From Yersinia bercovieri ATCC 43970 (lineage in GTDB: Bacteria > Pseudomonadota > Gammaproteobacteria > Enterobacterales > Enterobacteriaceae): 64,000 nt of DNA. Every line of letters starts with the position of its first letter. Position 1 is the stretch's first letter. The position numbers and the translations under genes were made by a program. Shown here piece by piece: positions 40,081-49,723 of the stretch. The notes beneath the pieces are model-generated. The model was not told the origin of the DNA and made no database searches. It saw nothing but the letters and a program-made list of their open reading frames with translations. The DNA lies in contig NZ_CP054044.1 in NCBI RefSeq assembly GCF_013282745.1, positions 2,542,001 to 2,606,000 on the forward strand, in the 5' to 3' direction.

Positions 40081-41733
40081 ATGGGTTTTTCATTACCGAC
40101 CACAGCATGTGCCTTGGCTGTGTCGCTGGCGTTTGCACCGGGATGGGCTGCTGCCTGGGAAAAAGATAAAACTTACGATATCACCATACTGCACACCAAT
40201 GACCACCATGGACACTTCTGGCAAAACGATCACGGCGAGTATGGTCTGGCGGCACAAAAAACAGTGGTAGATAGCATCCGCAAACAAGTTGCCGCAGCAG
40301 GAGGGAGCCTGTTATTGCTCTCCGGCGGAGATATTAATACCGGTGTTCCAGAGTCTGATTTACAAGATGCAGAACCTGATTTCCGCGGCATGACATTGGT
40401 CGGTTATGATGCGATGGCTATCGGTAACCATGAATTTGATAACCCGCTGAGTGTGCTGCGTCAGCAGGAGAAGTGGGCTGCTTTCCCTCTCTTGTCTGCC
40501 AATATCTACCAGAAAAGCACTCAACAGCGGCTATTTAAGCCCTACGCCCTGTTTGATAAACAAGGGGTAAAAATTGCGGTGATGGGTTTAACCACCGACG
40601 ATACTGCTAAGATCGGTAATCCCGAGTATTTCACTGATATTGAGTTCCGGCAGCCAGCGGCAGAAGCGAAGCAAGTGGTCGAGCAACTGCGGAAAACGGA
40701 AAAGCCTGACATCATTATCGCCGCGACCCACATGGGGCATTATGATGACGGCAAGCATGGATCTAATGCGCCGGGTGATGTCGAGATGGCCCGCAGCTTA
40801 CCGGCAGGCTATTTGGATATGATAGTGGGTGGTCACTCACAGGACCCCGTCTGTATGGCGAGCGAGAACCATAAGCAAGCTGATTATGTTCCCGGCACCC
40901 CTTGTGCGCCGGATCGGCAGAATGGAACCTGGATTGTTCAGGCCCATGAGTGGGGTAAATACGTTGGTCGGGCTGATTTCAAATTCCGTAACGGCGAACT
41001 GAAGCTGGTGAGCTATCAGCTAATCCCGATCAATTTAAAGAAAAAAGTTGAGAAGGCGGATGGCACCAGCGAGCGGGTCTTTTATACGCAAGAGATTGCC
41101 GAAGACCCATCAATGTTGAAACTGCTGACGCCATTTGAAGAGCAGGGTAAGGCGCAACTGGATGTCAAAGTGGGCAGCGTGAATGGCAAGCTTGAGGGCG
41201 ACCGCAGTAAAGTGCGCTTCGAGCAGACCAATTTGGCGCGTGTTTTATTGGCTGCGCAAATGGAAAGAGCGGGCGCTGACTTTGCTGTAATGAGTGGCGG
41301 CGGTATCCGTGACTCAATTGACGCCGGTGATATCACCTATAAAGATGTGCTCAAGGTTCAGCCATTTGGCAATACGCTGGTTTACGCAGATATGAAAGGT
41401 AGTGAGGTTGAGAAATATCTGGCGGTGGTCGCTAATAAGAAAGTCGATTCAGGTGCTTATGCGCAATTCGCTAATGTGAGTCTGGTTGCCGATGGCAATG
41501 GTGTCAGCGATGTAAAAATAAAAGGTCAGCCGCTAGATCCGAATAAAACTTATCGCCTGGCGACCTTGAATTTCAATGCGTTAGGTGGTGATGGCTATCC
41601 GAAAATTGATACGCTGCCGGGTTACGTCAATACCGGTTTTATCGATGCAGAAGTGCTGAAACAGTATATTGAAAAGCACTCTCCACTGGATGCCAGTCAG
41701 TATCAGCCGAAAGGTGAGATTGTTTATAAGTAG
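40081..41733 (+). CDS. ushA: Periplasmic UDP-sugar hydrolase/5'-nucleotidase UshA
   Basis: A 550-aa periplasmic enzyme that hydrolyses UDP-sugars and nucleotides, letting the cell use external nucleosides. A signal peptide covers residues 1-25. The dimetal site is visible: Asp41/His43 (HTNDHHGHFW), GGDINTG, NHEFD and the later His residues in THMGHYD and GGHSQD. The C-terminal substrate domain contains 'SGGGIRDSIDAGDITY'. The ATG at 40081 has GGAG seven bases upstream and gives the exact length of E. coli UshA. Confidence 0.97.
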   Translation: MGFSLPTTACALAVSLAFAPGWAAAWEKDKTYDITILHTNDHHGHFWQNDHGEYGLAAQKTVVDSIRKQVAAAGGSLLLLSGGDINTGVPESDLQDAEPDFRGMTLVGYDAMAIGNHEFDNPLSVLRQQEKWAAFPLLSANIYQKSTQQRLFKPYALFDKQGVKIAVMGLTTDDTAKIGNPEYFTDIEFRQPAAEAKQVVEQLRKTEKPDIIIAATHMGHYDDGKHGSNAPGDVEMARSLPAGYLDMIVGGHSQDPVCMASENHKQADYVPGTPCAPDRQNGTWIVQAHEWGKYVGRADFKFRNGELKLVSYQLIPINLKKKVEKADGTSERVFYTQEIAEDPSMLKLLTPFEEQGKAQLDVKVGSVNGKLEGDRSKVRFEQTNLARVLLAAQMERAGADFAVMSGGGIRDSIDAGDITYKDVLKVQPFGNTLVYADMKGSEVEKYLAVVANKKVDSGAYAQFANVSLVADGNGVSDVKIKGQPLDPNKTYRLATLNFNALGGDGYPKIDTLPGYVNTGFIDAEVLKQYIEKHSPLDASQYQPKGEIVYK

Positions 41734-41758
41734 CTGTAATAGTATTGAGAATGGCTGA

Positions 41759-41998
41759 TTACCGTTTTTTCTTATGATGCTTCTTGCCGTGGTGATTGGT
41801 CGGTTTAACCTTATCCTTTACCTTCGCTGCGGCATTTTTCTCTTCAATGTATTGTGAGTTTTCAGGGTTGATAACCGGGCCAGGGCCGCGTGCGATAGGT
41901 GGCGTAATTGCTGTCGATGTATCTGCGCTGGCTTGCGTCGTTACTCCACCCAATCCCAGCAACATACCTAGTAAAGTGCTTATGGCTAACTTGTTCAT
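41759..41998 (-). CDS. Small secreted His/Lys-rich protein
   Basis: A 79-aa protein that I do not recognise. A clear signal peptide (MNKLAISTLLGMLLGLGGV..., cleavage after 'QASA' at residue 25) leaves a 54-residue mature chain. It has a Pro-rich start (ITPPIARGPGPV), a charged middle (YIEEKNAAAKVKDKVK) and a strongly basic tail with four histidines in HHGKKHH followed by KKKR. It might bind metal or nucleic acid, but that is speculation. It lies 77 bases downstream of a similar small gene on the same strand and shares the 'EKN...KVK' pattern, suggesting tandem paralogs. Confidence 0.75.
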   Translation of the reverse strand: MNKLAISTLLGMLLGLGGVTTQASADTSTAITPPIARGPGPVINPENSQYIEEKNAAAKVKDKVKPTNHHGKKHHKKKR

Positions 41999-42075
41999 TT
42001 TTTAGTCTCACTTGTAAGGAAGAGAGGTAGCGGCGACAGGGGCTAATAATATCCCCTGCGCCGGTGGGTATAAGG

Positions 42076-42330
42076 TTACTTACGTAATGAACGTAGCACT
42101 GACTTCTCGGCATTCTGAATAGCTCTCTTTTTGGCTTTATTCTTGCCTGTTTTTTTCACTTTTTGTTCCAGGGTATTTTTTTCTGCCGGAATATCTGCTT
42201 TTTTTGCTTTAACCGTGGGTGCAATGACAGACGATGATGACAAAATTTCTGTTGTTGGTGCCGCCATTACGTTCATGGCCCCAAAGCTCAGCATCGACAC
42301 CAGCAGTACACCGATTGATAATTGACGCAT
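42076..42330 (-). CDS. Small secreted Lys-rich protein
   Basis: An 84-aa protein of unknown function. The signal peptide (residues 1-23, ending 'AMNVMA') precedes a 61-residue mature chain: a Ser/Thr segment, then a lysine-rich region (KAKKADIPAEKNTLEQKVKK) and a basic tail ending SVLRSLRK. The mature part is predicted helical and very positive. It probably forms a pair with the downstream small gene 41759-41998. Start codon and ribosome site (gaggtaagatct, ATG) look normal. No cysteine is present in either protein. Confidence 0.75.
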   Translation of the reverse strand: MRQLSIGVLLVSMLSFGAMNVMAAPTTEILSSSSVIAPTVKAKKADIPAEKNTLEQKVKKTGKNKAKKRAIQNAEKSVLRSLRK

Positions 42331-42400
42331 CAGATCTTACCTCTGTCGTGAAATGAGTCTACAACGTGTAACCGGGAGGTACTGGGCGTCAAGAGTGCTG

Positions 42401-42769
42401 CTAATCGGTATTAATGGCTCGGGCCGTTTTGTTATATTCGTCCATAAGAGTGCCAATGCGTTGGTCATATAATTGCGACAGGCAAGTAGAGTTTGTGCCG
42501 CACTGCTGCCGCTTTTTGAGCCACTTGCCCTGATCATCCTGCAAGGCACCGCGAGCGCCCATTAATAACAGCCCTTTGAGCAAATTATATGTTGTGGTCA
42601 TTTGAACATCCTTTTCGCTCAGCGTACGATCTGCACAAATAGTTTTTTCATCTACAGAAGCAGCCTGCTTACAGTCAAAACTCGCCGCTGAGGCGTATAA
42701 TGACGGGGTAAGTGCAATCATAAAGAGGGAAGCTATGGCGATGGGTTTAAAGGGGGTCTCTCTAGCCAT
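42401..42769 (-). CDS. LprI-like secreted protein (DUF1311)
   Basis: A 122-aa protein with a signal peptide (residues 1-29, ending 'YASAAS') and a DUF1311/LprI domain of the lysozyme-inhibitor-like family. The four conserved cysteines are present in the family spacing: FDCKQAASVDEKTICADRTL and the later RQQCGTNSTCLSQLYDQR. The start at 42769 (MARETPFK) follows an AGGA ribosome site; an in-frame ATG 12 codons upstream is less likely. It is located between the small secreted genes and ybaK. Inhibition of host lysozyme is a family-based guess. Confidence 0.82.
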   Translation of the reverse strand: MARETPFKPIAIASLFMIALTPSLYASAASFDCKQAASVDEKTICADRTLSEKDVQMTTTYNLLKGLLLMGARGALQDDQGKWLKKRQQCGTNSTCLSQLYDQRIGTLMDEYNKTARAINTD

Positions 42770-42940
42770 GGGAAGTATTATCCTGTGTGATAGATATAGC
42801 TTCAAGGTATTGCCGAGAGTGTGCTGAAGTCAATATGGCCTGTGGGCGCTGCTACCTCAGATATTGGCCGGGTTAATTGCCCGGTCTATTTTAATCATAT
42901 AACCCGCGCCCTGCCTTGGCTGATTCAATAACTGAATCAA

Positions 42941-43420
42941 TTAGTCCCGCTTTGCGATATCGGCAAATGTGCCTTGCAATAATCGGCATAAATCCGCAGC
43001 CGCTAATTCAATATCCAGACCACGTTTACCGCCAGAGACAAATATCGTCGGGAACTGTTGTGCCAGTGTATCAATCACCGTGGGTAAGCGCTTTTTCTGC
43101 CCGAGTGGACTGATGCCGCCGACTAAATATCCGGTGGTTCGCTGCGCCAATTGTGGGTCGGCCATCTCCGCTTTTTTGGCCCCCAATGCCCGCGCAACCC
43201 TCTTCAGATCAAGTTGAGTTGCCACTGGTGTGACGGCCACCGCCAGATTTTTGGCATCACCATTTAGCGCGACCAGCAGTGTTTTATAAACCTGATCAGC
43301 ATTAAGCCCCAGCTTTTTAACCGCTTCATCGCCAAAATTGGTTTCAGCCGCGTCGTGATGATAAGGGTGTAATGTGAAAGGAACTTTTTGTTTTTCCAGC
43401 AAAATGACCGCAGGTGTCAT
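42941..43420 (-). CDS. ybaK: Cys-tRNA(Pro)/Cys-tRNA(Cys) deacylase YbaK
   Basis: A 159-aa editing factor that hydrolyses cysteine from mischarged tRNA(Pro). It is a single INS-superfamily domain with the conserved lysine in '[11 protein letters not shown]' (Lys46, required for catalysis) and the C-terminal '[15 protein letters not shown]' segment. It acts in complex with ProRS. In the conserved neighbourhood with ybaP and the ChiX RNA. Confidence 0.95.
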   Translation of the reverse strand: MTPAVILLEKQKVPFTLHPYHHDAAETNFGDEAVKKLGLNADQVYKTLLVALNGDAKNLAVAVTPVATQLDLKRVARALGAKKAEMADPQLAQRTTGYLVGGISPLGQKKRLPTVIDTLAQQFPTIFVSGGKRGLDIELAAADLCRLLQGTFADIAKRD

Positions 43421-43573
43421 AATAAACGTCCAGTTAAAAATGAAAATTTATTCAGGTGAATTATCCTACACCCAATTAGTGCGAATGGGGTTAAATTTAA
43501 CCTAATGAAATCAGCATCATGATGATTAGTTTCGCGAGGGCGATGAATGTCAGTTGCTAATCTAATCGTCAGG

Positions 43574-43603
43574 TTGCTACCCTGTACCTGCTGCTCATAT
43601 TAT
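43574..43603 (+). promoter_or_regulatory. Promoter of chiX
   Basis: A TTGCTA -35 (43574-43579) and a TATTAT -10 (43598-43603) are 18 bases apart. The predicted start near 43610 places the ChiX body and its terminator directly downstream. Confidence 0.65.
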
Positions 43604-43609
43604 CCGCAA

Positions 43610-43685
43610 GGAGTGTGGGCGCTAACTAACTAAAATAATGAAAATTCCTCTTTGACTGGCCGATAGTGATATCGGCCATTTTTTT
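43610..43685 (+). ncRNA. chiX: Small RNA ChiX (MicM/SroB)
   Basis: An Hfq-dependent RNA that silences the chitoporin mRNA chiP and is itself destroyed by chitosugar-induced decoy RNA. It sits between ybaK and ybaP, exactly as in E. coli. The conserved seed TCCTCTTTGAC is at 43646-43656, preceded by the A-rich single-stranded stretch and followed by a 9-bp terminator stem (TGGCCGATA/TATCGGCCA, 43657-43665 and 43670-43678) and seven Ts. The 5' half diverges from E. coli. No plus-strand gene could otherwise use this terminator. The 5' end is an estimate from the promoter. Confidence 0.85.
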
Positions 43686-43705
43686 ATGATTGTTATTGAT
43701 TACAG

Positions 43706-44524
43706 CTATTGTTGATGACTGATAGCCGGTTTCAATAATTCCGGTAAATTCCCTTCGCCATATAAATGCAACGCGCCGACGGCTACCACATAGCGCCCGG
43801 GGGGTAACTGTTCTAGCTGTTGTTGCCAATGCTTGTTGCGCTGAATCATCAGTACCTCATAGAGGTTTTGGCTAAAGGTGGGGGCTAGCGTTGTCAGATC
43901 CGTGGTCGGATGATGTTCCAGCCACCAGCCAATCATGGTTTGCAGTAGGCGGGCATTGGTGTGCCAATGAGTTAGGGTATCAAGCAGTAAAGAGAGGCCG
44001 TTGTCAGGTAGTGTCGCCAACAGATCGAGCTGCATCTGCGCGCCTTCCAGCTCAATAATCTTTTTCTCCTGCGCGGCGGCCGCTCTCAACAATTGATAAT
44101 CGATGCCATATTCGCCCCGCAACCCTAGTCGTTGGGCCTGGCGAGCTTGCAGCATCAAGGCCACTTGCCATGCGGGCAGAAAAGCCATCGACAGCGGGTC
44201 ATTGTCCAGCTCTTCGCAGCGCTGCAACAGCTGTTGATAGTGCTCCTCAGACAATCTATCGACTAGGGGTTCAGTTAGAGGGGCCTGAGCAAAAGAGGGG
44301 GCAGCTTCGGTGATATCCGCTTCGACAATGAGTGCATCGGCCTGATTCAACTTATTCAGCAATTCATGGGGGAGGGGGAACATGCCATCGGTTCCCATAT
44401 GGATACTACCGACCATATGGAAGTGGCGCTCACCGGGTAAGGTGATATCCAGCGCGGGGTAGGTGTAAGTCGTCGGCGCGTTAATCCCGAGGAGTGTTGC
44501 TATGCGGCGTAATAATTGGCCCAT
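43706..44524 (-). CDS. ybaP: TraB/GumN-family protein YbaP
   Basis: A 272-aa protein of the TraB/PrgY/GumN (ChaN/EreA-like) family. The N-terminal family motif 'FHMVGSIHMGTD' and the glutamate-bearing 'ALIVEADIT' are visible, as well as the C-terminal 'RYVVAVGALHLYGEGNLPELL'. Some relatives are proteases or esterases; YbaP has no proven function. No clear signal peptide is seen. It lies immediately downstream of copA on the same strand (86-bp gap). Confidence 0.9.
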   Translation of the reverse strand: MGQLLRRIATLLGINAPTTYTYPALDITLPGERHFHMVGSIHMGTDGMFPLPHELLNKLNQADALIVEADITEAAPSFAQAPLTEPLVDRLSEEHYQQLLQRCEELDNDPLSMAFLPAWQVALMLQARQAQRLGLRGEYGIDYQLLRAAAAQEKKIIELEGAQMQLDLLATLPDNGLSLLLDTLTHWHTNARLLQTMIGWWLEHHPTTDLTTLAPTFSQNLYEVLMIQRNKHWQQQLEQLPPGRYVVAVGALHLYGEGNLPELLKPAISHQQ

Positions 44525-44610
44525 GTTATTCCCTTATCAGCATTTCCTAACATGCTAAACGCTAAATGGCGCACAAGAAAGTGTTGTGCGCCATAGGTTC
44601 TCGGGCAAGA

Positions 44611-47415
44611 TTACTGTTTGGGTTTGTAGCGCAGTAATCGGTTGGCGTTACTGACCACGGTGATAGATGATAATGCCATCGCCGCGCCTGCTACCACTGG
44701 GCTGAGCAAGGTTCCGGTGAACGGGAACAAGATACCCGCGGCAATCGGAATTCCCAGCGCGTTGTAGAAAAATGCCCCCAGTAGATTTTGTTTCATATTG
44801 CGCAATGTGGCTTTGGAAAGCTCCACCGCATCGGCAACCCCATGCAGACTGTGGCGCATCAGGGTGATAGCGGCGGTTTCAATCGCAATATCACTGCCGC
44901 CCCCCATGGCAATGCCGACATCGGCTTGCGCCAGTGCGGGTGCATCATTGATGCCGTCACCTATCATCGCCACTTTATGGCCAGCCGCTTGTAACTGCTT
45001 GATAGCTTGCGCTTTACCATCGGGCAGGACACCGGCGATGACCTGATCAATACCGGCTTCTTTGGCGATAGCATTGGCAGTAATTGGGTTGTCACCGGTT
45101 AACATCACCAGGTTGTATCCCAGTTTATGCAGTCGTTGCAGGGCGCTGACACTGTCACTGCGCAGTGGATCGCGAATAGAGAGCAGTGCCGCCGGTTTGC
45201 CATTAGCGGTCAGGATGACCGGAGTCGCGCCACTTTCAGCTTGTTGCTGCATCAGTGATTGCAACTCATGGGTATCAATGTGCTGCTCTTCCAGCAGGCG
45301 GTTGTTCCCCAGTAACAGCGGAGTACCGTCAACTTCACCACTGACCCCCAAACCGCGCAAGGTGCGGAACTGGTTAACCGTCGCCAGTGTCACCCCTTCT
45401 GCACGCTGCAAAATGGCCCGGGCCAGCGGGTGATTGGAGCCAGTCTCCAGTGCTGCCGCCCACGCCAGCGCTTGCTGTTCGCTCACGCCGTTGAAGGTGT
45501 GGATAGCTACCACTTGCGGATGCCCTTCCGTCAAGGTGCCGGTTTTATCAAACACCAAGGTATCGAGGTTGCTGGCCTGCTGTAATGCATCAGCATCACG
45601 CACCAGGACACCAAATTCGGCAGCGCGACCGACGCCAGAGATAATCGACATCGGTGTTGCCAGCCCCAGTGCGCAAGGACAGGCGATAATCAGCACGGTA
45701 GTGGCGACCACCAAGGTGTAGACCAACTGCGGCTGCGGGCCGAAGAAGTACCAGATCAGCCCCGCAAACAGGGCAATCGCGACCACGGTCGGCACAAACA
45801 CCGCCGAGATCCTATCCGCCAACTTACCGATTTCTGGTTTGCTGCTTTGCGCCTGACGGACCAGTTTGATGATGCGCGCCAGGGTGGTTTGGCTGCCAAT
45901 GGCATTGGCGCGGAACAGCACCGAACCATCCTGTACTTGAGTCCCGGCGTGCACCTCATCACCGGCTGATTTTTGTTGCGGGATAGGTTCACCGGTCAGC
46001 ATGGCCTCATCCATCCACACCTCCCCCTGCACTATCTCGCCATCAACTGGCACGCGGTCACCGGTGGTCAGGCGTAAGGTCATCCCCAGTTGGACATCCG
46101 CGAGTGGGATCACTCTCTCACCCTGATCCGTCACAACCCGCGCGGTCGGTGGCGTCAGATCTAATAGCCGCTCTAGCGCATTGGATGAGCGCTGTCTGGC
46201 CCGCTGTTCCATGGCATGGCCGAGGTTAATCAAGCCGATGATCATGGCACTGGCTTCATAATAGAGGTGGCGAGCTTCCATCGGGAAAACATCTGGCCAG
46301 ATATTGACCGTGATGGAGTAGAGCCACGCCGCCCCCGTCCCTAACGCCACCAGGGTATCCATAGTGGCGCTGCCGTTTTTCAGGCTAACCCATGCATTAC
46401 GATAAAAATGGCCGCCCGCCAATATCATCACCAACAAGGTAATGACCCCGACAATCAGCCATGGCGTCTGGGTTTCTGGTGTCAGCGTCATGCTGCCGCC
46501 AAATAACCCCCATCCCATCAATGGGATACCCAATAGCAGGCCAAGTGCTGCTTGCCACTGGAAGCGCTTCATACTGGCGTGCGACATCTGCTGCTGGCGC
46601 TCGCGTCGCTCCGTTTCATCCTCAATGATCTCGGCGTCATAACCGGCGCCCTTGACCGCAGCAATTAAGGCGTCATGACTCGGGGTTCCGGTCACCAATG
46701 CGCTGCGCTCGGCCAGATTGACCCGCGCCACCTCGACCCCATCAACATTTTCTAGCGCGTGTTGTACTTTGGATACACAGCTGGCGCAACTCATCCCGCT
46801 AAGCAATAACTGCACGCTATCGCTATCTGTCACTGGGGCGGCTGGGGTTATCTCTGTTTTGTTAGCATCATTTGTGGCCGGAGTGCTGCTTGCCGCTGGA
46901 GTAGCGGTGGTTGCCGGAATAGTTGTTACTGCTTGGATAGGTGAAGAGGCCGCTGCCTGATATTCCGGCTGAGATGGGGCTGAGTGAGTCAGCGGCTCAG
47001 TTTTTGGGGATTGCGCCCCAGGCAGTGTGGCGTGATAGCCCGCCTGTTCCACCGCGTCAATCAGCGTTTGTGCCTCAACCTTACCGTAGACTTTGGCGCT
47101 CTCGAGGGTGACATCCGCGGCAATCACACCGGGAACCGCTTCCAGTGCTTTGCGGGTGGTTTCGGTGCAGTGACCACAACTCAAACCAGAGAGCTGCAAC
47201 TCAACATCAGGTGTTTGAGCAACTTGCGCTTGATAACCCGCTTGTTGAACCGCATCAATCAGCGCCTTAGTCTCGGCTTCACCGGTCACTTTGGCATAGT
47301 GAACATTCACTTCTGCATGATGAACATCCTCGCGGCTCTCTAACGCCGTTTTCACGCGTTTGGCACAACTCATACAGGAGAGCCCGTTTAAGGCCAGCAC
47401 TGTGGTTTGCAACAT
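44611..47415 (-). CDS. copA: Copper-exporting P-type ATPase CopA
   Basis: A 934-aa P1B-type ATPase pumping Cu+ out of the cytoplasm. The start at 47415 has AAGGAG 7 bases upstream. Three N-terminal HMA metal-binding domains carry CxxC at Cys14/17, Cys80/83 and Cys210/213; an Ala/Pro/Thr linker (about 135-198) separates the second from the third. E. coli CopA has two. The core is complete: TGE, the membrane CPC, phosphorylation site DKTGTLTEG and '[16 protein letters not shown]'. It is divergent from its regulator cueR over a CueR box. Confidence 0.97.
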   Translation of the reverse strand: MLQTTVLALNGLSCMSCAKRVKTALESREDVHHAEVNVHYAKVTGEAETKALIDAVQQAGYQAQVAQTPDVELQLSGLSCGHCTETTRKALEAVPGVIAADVTLESAKVYGKVEAQTLIDAVEQAGYHATLPGAQSPKTEPLTHSAPSQPEYQAAASSPIQAVTTIPATTATPAASSTPATNDANKTEITPAAPVTDSDSVQLLLSGMSCASCVSKVQHALENVDGVEVARVNLAERSALVTGTPSHDALIAAVKGAGYDAEIIEDETERRERQQQMSHASMKRFQWQAALGLLLGIPLMGWGLFGGSMTLTPETQTPWLIVGVITLLVMILAGGHFYRNAWVSLKNGSATMDTLVALGTGAAWLYSITVNIWPDVFPMEARHLYYEASAMIIGLINLGHAMEQRARQRSSNALERLLDLTPPTARVVTDQGERVIPLADVQLGMTLRLTTGDRVPVDGEIVQGEVWMDEAMLTGEPIPQQKSAGDEVHAGTQVQDGSVLFRANAIGSQTTLARIIKLVRQAQSSKPEIGKLADRISAVFVPTVVAIALFAGLIWYFFGPQPQLVYTLVVATTVLIIACPCALGLATPMSIISGVGRAAEFGVLVRDADALQQASNLDTLVFDKTGTLTEGHPQVVAIHTFNGVSEQQALAWAAALETGSNHPLARAILQRAEGVTLATVNQFRTLRGLGVSGEVDGTPLLLGNNRLLEEQHIDTHELQSLMQQQAESGATPVILTANGKPAALLSIRDPLRSDSVSALQRLHKLGYNLVMLTGDNPITANAIAKEAGIDQVIAGVLPDGKAQAIKQLQAAGHKVAMIGDGINDAPALAQADVGIAMGGGSDIAIETAAITLMRHSLHGVADAVELSKATLRNMKQNLLGAFFYNALGIPIAAGILFPFTGTLLSPVVAGAAMALSSITVVSNANRLLRYKPKQ

Positions 47416-47583
47416 AATTAACTCCTTATCGAGTAGCAACTTATCCGTTAATTTCGTCGGCATAAGTTTAGTCGGTATTCCTGGTCGTATATTGCAGCCT
47501 GCGCAATAATCAACTAATCGGTAACTCAGGGCTGTACAGCTTTTATTCCGCTTGACTGACAACGTCATTTTCACTAATTATGG

Positions 47584-47614
47584 AGGTTAAACCTTCCAGC
47601 AAGGGGAAGGTCAA
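47584..47614 (-). promoter_or_regulatory. CueR-controlled copA promoter
   Basis: A dyad ACCTTCC...GGAAGGT (47591-47611) lies between a TTGACC -35 (47609-47614 on the minus strand) and a TAACCT -10, giving the 19-base spacer typical of MerR-family activation. Copper-loaded CueR would untwist it to start copA. Confidence 0.9.
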
Positions 47615-47622
47615 GGGGGAGT

Positions 47623-48042
47623 ATGAACATTAGTGATGTCGCAAAAAAAACGGGTTTAACCAGCAAAGCCATACGTTTTTACGAAGAAAAAAAACTGGTG
47701 ACCGCACCCATCCGTACCGATAACGGTTACCGCAGCTACAGCGCCAAACATATTGAAGAGCTAACACTATTGCGTCAGGCGCGGCAGGTGGGCTTCACAT
47801 TGGATGAGTGTCGCGAGTTGTTGGCACTGTTCCATAACCCGGCCAGACACAGCGCAGATGTAAAAGCCGCAACTTTGCTAAAAGTAGCGGAAATTGAGCA
47901 ACATATTAATGATCTCAATCAGATGCGCTTGCGGTTGTTGGCCCTGGCGGATGAGTGTCCGGGGGATGATGGCGCTGATTGCCCGATTATCAATAATCTG
48001 GCGGGATGTTGCCACATGGCTGATCAGCAGAAAGTGGGTTGA
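47623..48042 (+). CDS. cueR: Copper-responsive regulator CueR
   Basis: A 139-aa MerR-family activator of copA. The winged helix is at residues 1-70 ([23 protein letters not shown]), then a dimer helix, and the metal loop with Cys112 and Cys120 ([10 protein letters not shown]), which bind one Cu+ in linear geometry. An additional CCH near the C-terminus is as in E. coli. Divergent from copA. The stop is followed by a long hairpin near 48124-48153. Confidence 0.97.
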   Translation: MNISDVAKKTGLTSKAIRFYEEKKLVTAPIRTDNGYRSYSAKHIEELTLLRQARQVGFTLDECRELLALFHNPARHSADVKAATLLKVAEIEQHINDLNQMRLRLLALADECPGDDGADCPIINNLAGCCHMADQQKVG

Positions 48043-48123
48043 TGGGGGGAATATTATTAGGGGGGATACTGTTGGGATGGAAAATTGTGGATGTGGAATA
48101 AAACAGTGGGTATGGAATATAGC

Positions 48124-48153
48124 TAAAGGCGTATTGAGATAAATACGCCTTTA
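48124..48153. terminator. Bidirectional terminator between cueR and ybbJ
   Basis: A perfect 12-bp stem (48124-48135 with 48142-48153, loop GAGATA) between converging genes, with TAAA/TTTA edges. Confidence 0.75.
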
Positions 48154-48162
48154 TATCAATAA

Positions 48163-48612
48163 TTAGTGATGAACAGCCCGCACATGCAAGGTATTGCCTT
48201 CCACTAATATCACTTCAACTTCAGTGCCAACACTCAGCTCATTAGCGCAATAAATACGCCAACTGCTGTCGCCGACTTTCATGCGGCCATAGCCATCAAT
48301 CGTCGGTTCGGTCAGGGTGGCTCGCGTCCCCAGCAATTGATGATTACGTTGGTTGAGCATCGCCGGTTGCGGTTTGGTGCGTTTACTTAACCAATACCAC
48401 CACAGGAAGGCGGCGACCACCGTCAGGATGGCAAACAGCACACCTTGCATCTCCCAGCTAAAGGGAAATAGCCAGACCAAAGCACCCACCACCACGGCGG
48501 CAACACCGCTCCACAGCATATAACCACTGGCACCTAGCATCTCAGCGGCGAGTAATAGCCCGCCGAGTGATAGCCAAAACCAGCTTGGATTCGCTGCAAT
48601 TTCCTCCAGCAT
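48163..48612 (-). CDS. ybbJ: NfeD-like membrane protein YbbJ
   Basis: A 149-aa protein with two or three N-terminal hydrophobic segments (residues 10-75) and a C-terminal OB-fold NfeD domain (GTRATLTEPTIDGYGRMKVGDSSWRI region). Such proteins accompany SPFH proteins; here the gene begins two bases after the qmcA stop, so both are co-translated. Likely helps organise QmcA assemblies or membrane quality control; role inferred from family pairing. Confidence 0.92.
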   Translation of the reverse strand: MLEEIAANPSWFWLSLGGLLLAAEMLGASGYMLWSGVAAVVVGALVWLFPFSWEMQGVLFAILTVVAAFLWWYWLSKRTKPQPAMLNQRNHQLLGTRATLTEPTIDGYGRMKVGDSSWRIYCANELSVGTEVEVILVEGNTLHVRAVHH

Positions 48613-48614
48613 GG

Positions 48615-49529
48615 TTATTTACCCCGGCTGTTTTTACTCTCACCAATCAGTTCTGCAATACCACCGATAGCACCCATCAGGCTGCTGGCCTCCAGCGGCA
48701 TCATGATCACTTTGCTGTTATTGGCAGAACCAATGTGTTGCAGTGCGTCGGTATATTTCTGCGCCACAAAGTAGTTGATGGCTTGAATATCACCGGCAGC
48801 GATGGCTTCAGAAACCATTCTGGTGGCTTGAGCTTCAGCTTCAGCGCCACGTTCACGGGCTTCCGCCTGCAAGAATGCAGATTGACGCTCACCTTCCGCT
48901 TTCAGGATCTGTGATTGCTTCTCACCTTCAGCACGCAGAATTGCGGCCTGACGAACCCCTTCGGCTTCCAGAATATCGGCACGTTTAGTACGTTCTGCTT
49001 TCATCTGCGCATTCATCGCAGAGATCAATTCAGCAGGTGGGCGCACGTCACGGACTTCAATACGGGTGACTTTGATGCCCCATGGGTTGGTAGCTTCATC
49101 AACGATATGCAACAGGCGGCCATTAATGTTGTCGCGTTGGGACAACATTTCATCCAGCTCCATGGAGCCTAAAACGGTACGGAAGTTGGTCATGGTCAGG
49201 TTGATGATGGCCGATTCCAAATTGCTGACTTCATAAGCGGCTTTCACCGGGTCAATAACCTGGATAAAGCAGACCGCATCGATCGCCACGTTGGCGTTAT
49301 CGCGGGAGATGATCTCTTGGGATGGGATATCCAAGACTTGCTCCATCATATTGATTTTACGACCAACACGATCCATAAATGGCACAACGATATTCAGGCC
49401 CGGCATCAGCGTTTTGGTATAGCGACCAAAACGTTCGACAGTCCACTGGAAACCTTGCGGGACAATTTTGATTGAAGAGAACACCACAATCAGGGCGACA
49501 ACGATAAGAACAGGGATGACCGTAAACAT
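48615..49529 (-). CDS. qmcA: SPFH/stomatin-like membrane protein QmcA
   Basis: A 304-aa stomatin/prohibitin-type protein. An N-terminal membrane helix ([17 protein letters not shown]) is followed by the SPFH domain (residues 20-190) and a long Ala/Glu coiled coil ([18 protein letters not shown]). In E. coli QmcA forms large cages around membrane complexes and works with the FtsH protease system. Operon with ybbJ. The E. coli iron exporter genes fetAB (ybbLM), next to qmcA there, are not present. Confidence 0.95.
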   Translation of the reverse strand: MFTVIPVLIVVALIVVFSSIKIVPQGFQWTVERFGRYTKTLMPGLNIVVPFMDRVGRKINMMEQVLDIPSQEIISRDNANVAIDAVCFIQVIDPVKAAYEVSNLESAIINLTMTNFRTVLGSMELDEMLSQRDNINGRLLHIVDEATNPWGIKVTRIEVRDVRPPAELISAMNAQMKAERTKRADILEAEGVRQAAILRAEGEKQSQILKAEGERQSAFLQAEARERGAEAEAQATRMVSEAIAAGDIQAINYFVAQKYTDALQHIGSANNSKVIMMPLEASSLMGAIGGIAELIGESKNSRGK

Positions 49530-49653
49530 ATTTAACTTCCTGTCAGCAATGATATTTGTATCTTAATATTACGTGACGGGTCGCTAAATGCCTAACTAAA
49601 GGCAGGTAAAAGCGTGTAAATGAGAGAAAACTCGACTGGAGCAGAGTAAAACA

Positions 49654-49672
49654 GCGCGGGATGACCCCGCGC
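49654..49672 (-). terminator. Terminator of cnoX
   Basis: A perfect 7-bp GC stem (49654-49660 with 49666-49672) is followed on the minus strand by TGTTTT. A second hairpin (ATCGCCA/TGGCGAT, about 49688-49711) lies closer to the cnoX stop. Confidence 0.7.
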
Positions 49673-49723
49673 AGGAGCAAATAAGGGGATCGCCAAAAAG
49701 ATTGTGGCGATTAACTCTCGCGG

